DNA of 18,703 nt from Anaerolineae bacterium (GTDB lineage: Bacteria; Chloroflexota; Anaerolineae; Aggregatilineales; Phototrophicaceae): contig WGEI01000339.1 of assembly GCA_015492875.1 (NCBI GenBank), positions 1 through 18,703 of the forward strand, written 5' to 3'. A model generated the notes under the pieces. It did not search any database and had not been told where the DNA came from. It saw only the letters and a program-made list of their open reading frames with translations. The first letter of the stretch is position 1. The number at the start of each line of letters is the position of its first letter. Below, one piece after another: positions 15,111 to 18,703 of the stretch. Both the position numbers and the translations under genes were made by a program.

Positions 15111-15126
15111 ATGCAAGCGCTTGCAT
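15111..15126. promoter_or_regulatory. LacI-type operator, upstream auxiliary
   Basis: ATGCAAGCGCTTGCAT is a perfect 16-bp palindrome with a central CG. It lies 117 bp (centre to centre) from the promoter-proximal operator, about 11 helical turns, suited to DNA looping by a tetrameric repressor. Confidence 0.8.
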
Positions 15127-15167
15127 GGCAGCATAACGTGAATTCATAACCTTGTCAAGCTTTTCGC

Positions 15168-17030
15168 TTACCGGTCAATATCTGGTATGGAAAACGTATG
15201 TTGAATGGCATAGGTGGCTTTGTCAGGTAAATATAGCGGTTCACCACTTTCGCGGTCATAAACGCCTATCGCAAGGCTATAAGTATCTGGCGGTAGGCTG
15301 TCGGGCAAGGGGAGGGTGAGTGTTTGTATATAAAAAGTATCCGAGAGCACAGCCTCGCTGAAGTGTGCTGGACACAGCCAGCGGTCACCTTGCGCCCATA
15401 ATTCGCCGCCTTCATAGGGTGTTTGTGTGCCATAGAGATGCAGCATCAAGTTCAGTGTAGGCGGTAGCGCTTGCAATGGCCGTATAGCTAGTGTGATATT
15501 GATTGTATCGCCCAATTGGGGGTGTTCAGGCGTAATGGATAAAGGCTTTACCAGCAGCGCCTCGCCAAATTGTAAGGCATCGTTCCAATCAATAGACAGT
15601 GGCGCGCCCCGCAAAATGTTATAGCCCAGCTCGTTCCGCTCTAACACCTCTACCGTTGCCCATTGGCGTAGTGCTAACTCAAACTGAGGGTGAAGCTCAA
15701 TGATATGCAAGTATAGCGCCCCACTATCCGCCAGCACCGTACATAAGCGGCTATCAAAATGCCCAAACACCTGTTGCCCATACTCCCGCGCCCGAAAATC
15801 TACAACCGGCAAGTCATTGGAACCAGGTACAAGCACAATCTCTTCTTCTGGATATTGGTTTGTGATATGCACCAGTCCATCATTGATTTCATCTTCTGCA
15901 GAGACTTCTAGCCGCTTGATGCGCAACCATTGCCCATAATCGACGAAGGTATCGCCAGCCGCCCAGAAGAATAGGACGATGACCACGAATTGCGCCTTAA
16001 GGCCATAGCGCCTTAATCCCACCATTCCCGCGCCGATGATGAGCGCCAGCGCTATAGTTACGCCATAGCCGCGCAGGTATTGCGGCGCGCCCTGACTGAA
16101 TAGGGCGGGGATGAGCGAGAAGAACCCCAGCCCCAAAATCCACAGCCCTATTTTGCGCTGCTTGGTGAACAAAGTGCTAAGGCCGAGAAATGTTAGTATG
16201 GCTAATGGCAAATCCAGCACCGGCCTGCCCGGCAAGTTATGCGTGATGAGCGTATCGCCTTGATATAACCACGCACCGAACCATGCGCGGATGTTGGCGA
16301 GCACCTCGCCCAAACTGTTCACCGCCACATGCTCAATGCGCCCGCCAGCTGCCATCGGGTTGCTCAGTGTGAACAGGATGATGGGCAATCCGATTAGCCC
16401 CATCACGATGAGCGTCAATAGTGCCCGTCGTTGCCCGCGCCAGAGCCACCACAGGCACTGTAATGCCCCCAGCAAAAGCCATGTCCGTGCCGCAAAGTAA
16501 GTATAGGCCGTTAAACCCAGCCATAGCCCTGCAACAAGCCAATCGCGCTTGCGGTTACGGCGGTGGGCTATCCATAGGGATGCCAGCGCCAGTGTTCCCC
16601 AAAGCCCGAAGAGGTTCAGCCTGAAGGCGATGTGATTGATATGTACTGGCCAATATAGCACTGCAAAAGCCGCCGCTGTGCCCAAGCCGCCCCGTTTGCC
16701 GAAGAGTTCCCGCCCCAGCACATAGCAAGCTGCTGTTGTGAGCACGCCGGTGAAGATAGGCACGAGGCGTAGCGCAAAAGTAGACGCCCCAAACGCCGCC
16801 ATATAGGGCGCAATCCAATAAAACCAGCCGCTTTCTCGCCCGCCGCTGCTAGTCACAAAAGGGATAATGCGCGGGTTATCCAATAGGCTCAGCGCTTCTA
16901 ACCCGCTTGTCGCTTCGTCATAATGAAGATGGTTGGTGAGCGATGCCAGCCCATAAACGCGCAATGCGGCGGCAACGAATAACACCAGCACCAACCACCA
17001 TAGCCCGCGTTTCGTTACCCTGTTTGTCAT
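15168..17030 (-). CDS. GT39-like membrane glycosyltransferase
   Basis: 620 residues of the GT-C fold, resembling the PMT_2/ArnT group that uses lipid-phosphate-linked sugars. After the first helix (11-29) comes the extracytoplasmic loop motif HLHYDEA, with the acidic pair D38-E39 where the catalytic base is expected. About ten more hydrophobic helices follow up to residue 350 (for example ALRLVPIFTGVLTTAACYVLG and IILFTLSNP). The C-terminal 250 residues are soluble, and the last part (from about 480) looks beta-rich. The protein probably transfers a sugar to a lipid or protein on the outer face. No clear ribosome-binding site precedes the ATG; TATATT lies only 7 nt upstream, so a leaderless message is possible. 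It stands alone, with no neighbouring polysaccharide genes to suggest the acceptor. Confidence 0.82.
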   Translation of the reverse strand: MTNRVTKRGLWWLVLVLFVAAALRVYGLASLTNHLHYDEATSGLEALSLLDNPRIIPFVTSSGGRESGWFYWIAPYMAAFGASTFALRLVPIFTGVLTTAACYVLGRELFGKRGGLGTAAAFAVLYWPVHINHIAFRLNLFGLWGTLALASLWIAHRRNRKRDWLVAGLWLGLTAYTYFAARTWLLLGALQCLWWLWRGQRRALLTLIVMGLIGLPIILFTLSNPMAAGGRIEHVAVNSLGEVLANIRAWFGAWLYQGDTLITHNLPGRPVLDLPLAILTFLGLSTLFTKQRKIGLWILGLGFFSLIPALFSQGAPQYLRGYGVTIALALIIGAGMVGLRRYGLKAQFVVIVLFFWAAGDTFVDYGQWLRIKRLEVSAEDEINDGLVHITNQYPEEEIVLVPGSNDLPVVDFRAREYGQQVFGHFDSRLCTVLADSGALYLHIIELHPQFELALRQWATVEVLERNELGYNILRGAPLSIDWNDALQFGEALLVKPLSITPEHPQLGDTINITLAIRPLQALPPTLNLMLHLYGTQTPYEGGELWAQGDRWLCPAHFSEAVLSDTFYIQTLTLPLPDSLPPDTYSLAIGVYDRESGEPLYLPDKATYAIQHTFSIPDIDR

Positions 17031-17037
17031 AATTGAT

Positions 17038-17043
17038 AATATA
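17038..17043 (-). promoter_or_regulatory. possible -10 of a leaderless GT39 transcript
   Basis: Minus-strand TATATT ends 7 nt before the ATG at 17030, which would put transcription start at or next to the A of the start codon. The -35 region is weak. No Shine-Dalgarno sequence can be seen. Confidence 0.3.
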
Positions 17044-17095
17044 GTACAAATTTAGCCATTTGGGAAAGAGGGCTTTGGGCGGTGATTGCCTACGG

Positions 17096-17305
17096 TTATT
17101 TGACGGTTACACGATTGATGATCACCTGCGCTTGTTGTAGCTCATCTGCATTAATCATGTGCCCCGTATTAGGGTCAATTTTCTTGATAACTTCCGCCAT
17201 ACATGGCGTATTGTTGCGCCCTATCGACTGTCATCGGCCTTTGCTTTGTGGGTAATGTATCGAAATCGGTTGAAATTCAAATAAGTCGTCTAATAAGAAT
17301 AGGCG
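17096..17305 (-). pseudogene. decayed C-terminal gene fragment, family unknown
   Basis: One minus-strand frame reads FLLDDLFEFQPISIHYPQSK, GR, an in-frame TGA (17231-17233), then QSIGRNNTPCMAEVIKK continuing to VIINRVTVK and a TAA at 17096-17098. Composition and continuity on both sides of the TGA look like real protein sequence. The frame is closed on the 5' side by a TAG at 17306-17308, exactly where the hairpin-rich repeat block begins. I therefore read it as the tail of a gene cut off by that block, with a nonsense mutation or UGA recoding inside. From ATG 17200 a 34-codon intact ORF remains and could in principle be expressed. I do not recognise the family. Confidence 0.4.
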
Positions 17306-17308
17306 CTA
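17298..17308. repeat. 11-bp direct repeat, left copy
   Basis: AATAGGCGCTA occurs here and again at 17497-17507, bracketing the first hairpin group. It may be a target-site duplication or part of the repeat family. Confidence 0.45.
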
Positions 17309-17382
17309 CGCTTGCCAGTAAGCGGGTGAGCGAATAAGGTCGAGGGGGGTGCTGAAGTTTTCAGCCGTTCCCTCATGGGAGC

Positions 17383-17474
17383 GCGAGGGTGAAGTCCTCG
17401 CAAAACCAACGGGCGCCAGTTGGAAGGGGGGGACCACCCCCAAACCCCCGTTTTAAGGATTGGCGTCCTTAAAA
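17383..17474 (+). repeat. structured repeat unit A
   Basis: Order: hairpin GCGAGG/CCTCGC, then CCAACGGGCGCCAGTTGG (a 5-bp stem), then a G-run facing C-runs (GGGGGGGACCACCCCC), then CAAACCCCC, then hairpin TTTTAAGGA/TCCTTAAAA. The same order recurs in unit B with different stem sequences. Confidence 0.6.
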
Positions 17475-17496
17475 ATCCTGTTAGGAAAGATGAACT

Positions 17497-17507
17497 AATA
17501 GGCGCTA
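17497..17507. repeat. 11-bp direct repeat, right copy
   Basis: Second copy of AATAGGCGCTA, 199 bp from the copy at 17298-17308. Confidence 0.45.
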
Positions 17508-17636
17508 GCACAACCTACCGCAACCGTCCATCCCCTGCGCCGAAAACAGGGGAAACTATTTGCGAAGGCCACTCGCGCAGCGAGGGCGTTCGCCGAAAAC
17601 AGTTTTTGTCCACTTTTTACGAAAAAGTGGCGGGGC

Positions 17637-17711
17637 ATGGGGCAGCGCCCCATAAAACCAATGGGCGCGAGTTGGACGGGGGTATACCACCCTCAAACCC
17701 CTGTTTCAGGG
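17637..17711 (+). repeat. structured repeat unit B
   Basis: Order: hairpin ATGGGGC/GCCCCAT, then CCAATGGGCGCGAGTTGG, then GGGGGTATACCACCC, then CAAACCCC, then hairpin CCCTG/CAGGG. The linkers match unit A, while the hairpin stems differ but stay paired. In the CCAA..TTGG stem a C-G pair of unit A becomes T-G here. Confidence 0.6.
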
Positions 17712-17777
17712 CTAATCGGGTTTTCACACTTTTTCTCTTTCAACCGAAAACGATATACCACTGCTTTGTGCAAGATG

Positions 17778-17806
17778 TTGAACGTGACGCTATTCAGTGG
17801 CATAAT
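17778..17806 (+). promoter_or_regulatory. promoter of the epimerase gene
   Basis: TTGAAC (17778-17783) and CATAAT (17801-17806) are 17 bp apart, with TGG before the -10. The predicted start near 17813 leaves a leader of about 40 nt before the ATG at 17852. Confidence 0.6.
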
Positions 17807-17851
17807 CAATCCGTTCATCAGCAAGATAGCAGAGACGGCGGTTATATACCT

Positions 17852-18703
17852 ATGACAGACGCATCGAATGAAAAACAAGCTTTGAGTTTCTTTATTACCG
17901 GCGCCCTAACTGGTGCTGGCCGCGCCTTAACCCGTTATCTGGTCAAGCGCGGCCATCAGGTTACAGGCGTTGTCCCTTCTTCATTAGAGGCAGCGGAACT
18001 ATACCGCTCGGATGGTGGTTTGCCTTGCTATTGTGACCCGGATGACGGCGGATGCTTCCGTAGCATGATGGCTATGGCGCAGGCCGATATTGTGGTGCAT
18101 TTGGGCATGACCGATTACAACGCGCCGCCTAGCGTCACCCCCAATCAATATGAAGCGGGTAGTCTCACCCGTCAGGCAGAAGCCGTGATGGAAGCGGCGG
18201 GGAAGGTCGGCGCAAAGCGCGTGATTTACGCCAGTTTCGCCTTTCTCTATGGCTCTACTGGCGCGATGATGGCCGCCGAAGCCGCACCACTCACCCACGA
18301 GCATTTGGCCTTTGTTCATGACTACAAGCTGAGCAAGCCATTTTAGACGGTGGCGTGCCCGGCTATGTATTGCGTACAGGCTATCTCTATGGCGCAACAG
18401 CCCCCTTACAGGCTTTGCGCCAAAAATTGCTCAATGGCGATGCCGTGCCGGGTGGCGATAAAGTCGCGCCATGGTTGCATGTGGATGACCTGGCGCAAGC
18501 GGTAGCCTTAATCAGCGAGCGCCCGCTAGAAGGCGATGAAAGCGTGGATACAATCTACAACCTTGCCGCCACTCACATGACGCCATCGGCGTTTGTCGAG
18601 AGCTTTGCTAAGGTTGCTGGACTAGCCGCGCCGCGCTTTGCTAGTGGCGCGTTTGCGGCGTGGCGTCAATCGGAATTGCAGCGCTGGCTACTCACCCTTG
18701 AGA
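17852..18703 (+). CDS. NAD(P)-dependent epimerase/dehydratase, frameshifted, 3' end beyond window
   Basis: Extended SDR family protein with a Rossmann fold at the N-terminus: SFFITGALTGAGRALT holds the dinucleotide-binding glycines, then the strand ADIVVHLGM and the segment KRVIYASFAFLYG as in nucleotide-sugar epimerases. As written, the frame stops at 18344-18346. Adding one A to the AA at 18326-18327 restores a continuous protein reading HDYKAEQAILDGGVPGYVLR and onward through LHVDDLAQAVAL to the window edge, without stops. The canonical YxxxK is not evident, so it may be an atypical SDR. I start it at ATG 17852 because the open frame upstream (to 17420) is repeat sequence. No strong Shine-Dalgarno is seen. 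The shift may be a sequencing error or a recent mutation. Confidence 0.8.

Larger units (their letters stand above)
17309..17711. repeat. hairpin-rich intergenic repeat block
   Basis: About twelve short inverted repeats are packed in 400 bp: for example GCTGAA-gtt-TTCAGC (17351-17365), GCGAGG/CCTCGC (17383-17401), TTTTAAGGA/TCCTTAAAA (17451-17474), CCCCTG/CAGGGG (17532-17552), a bulged 13-bp stem at 17562-17593, CCACTTTTT-acg-AAAAAGTGG (17610-17630), ATGGGGC/GCCCCAT (17637-17653) and CCCTG-ttt-CAGGG (17699-17711). Open reading frames across it are composition artefacts. It resembles REP or MITE-type intergenic repeats, but I cannot name a family. Confidence 0.7.

Noticed and set aside
17309..17711. 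CRISPR array
   Set aside because: Repeats are only two, unequal, and about 250 bp apart; there are no regular spacers and no cas genes.
17420..17851. N-terminal extension of the epimerase to 17420
   Set aside because: The extra 144 codons translate hairpin repeats and contain the gene's own likely promoter; the Rossmann fold begins just after ATG 17852.

Overview
The window looks like bacterial chromosome of moderate GC content. The gene repertoire suggests Chloroflexota (Anaerolineae-like): a secreted type I pullulanase with repeated X25-like modules, a GT39-type membrane glycosyltransferase with a C-terminal beta-rich domain, a TolB-like PD40 propeller protein, and extended -10 promoters. 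That assignment is inference from family make-up; there is no rRNA or other marker gene here to fix it.

Layout. (1) 1-1276, minus strand: 5' part of threonine synthase (runs off the left edge) and a small DUF2892 membrane protein with a clear terminator. (2) 1380-3440, minus strand: methionyl-tRNA synthetase (metG), preceded by about 240 bp that read as a complete transcription attenuator: extended -10 promoter, a 27-codon leader peptide with three clustered Met codons, and mutually exclusive 1:2, 2:3 and 3:4 RNA pairings, the last being an intrinsic terminator. (3) 3492-4403, plus: membrane-anchored or secreted PD40 propeller protein, convergent with (4) 4400-6631, minus: a tight three-gene operon of an HMA-domain/redoxin fusion, a TlpA-like membrane redoxin and a CcdA-type electron carrier, behind a MerR-type promoter (19-bp spacer carrying a perfect dyad). 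(5) 6759-10499, plus: pullulanase, followed by a 600-bp intergenic region with three plus-strand terminators, one minus-strand terminator, a possible small transcript and a broken small gene. (6) 11132-13806, minus: SbcD/Mre11-like nuclease, SMR-type multidrug transporter and PAP-phosphatase-like enzyme. (7) 13938-15126, minus: LacI-family regulator with its own promoter and two LacI-type operators 117 bp apart. (8) 15168-17030, minus: GT39-like glycosyltransferase. (9) 17030-17850: an 800-bp stretch with a decayed gene tail and a block of about a dozen hairpins in which one structured unit occurs twice. (10) 17852-18703, plus: an NAD(P)-dependent epimerase with a single-base frameshift, running off the right edge.

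Most interesting: the metG leader, which I read as Met-codon attenuation of a tRNA-synthetase gene, and the metal-type promoter driving a metal-binding/thiol-redox operon. Two apparent frameshifts (about 10967 and 18327) both lie in short homopolymers, so sequencing error is a real possibility for both.
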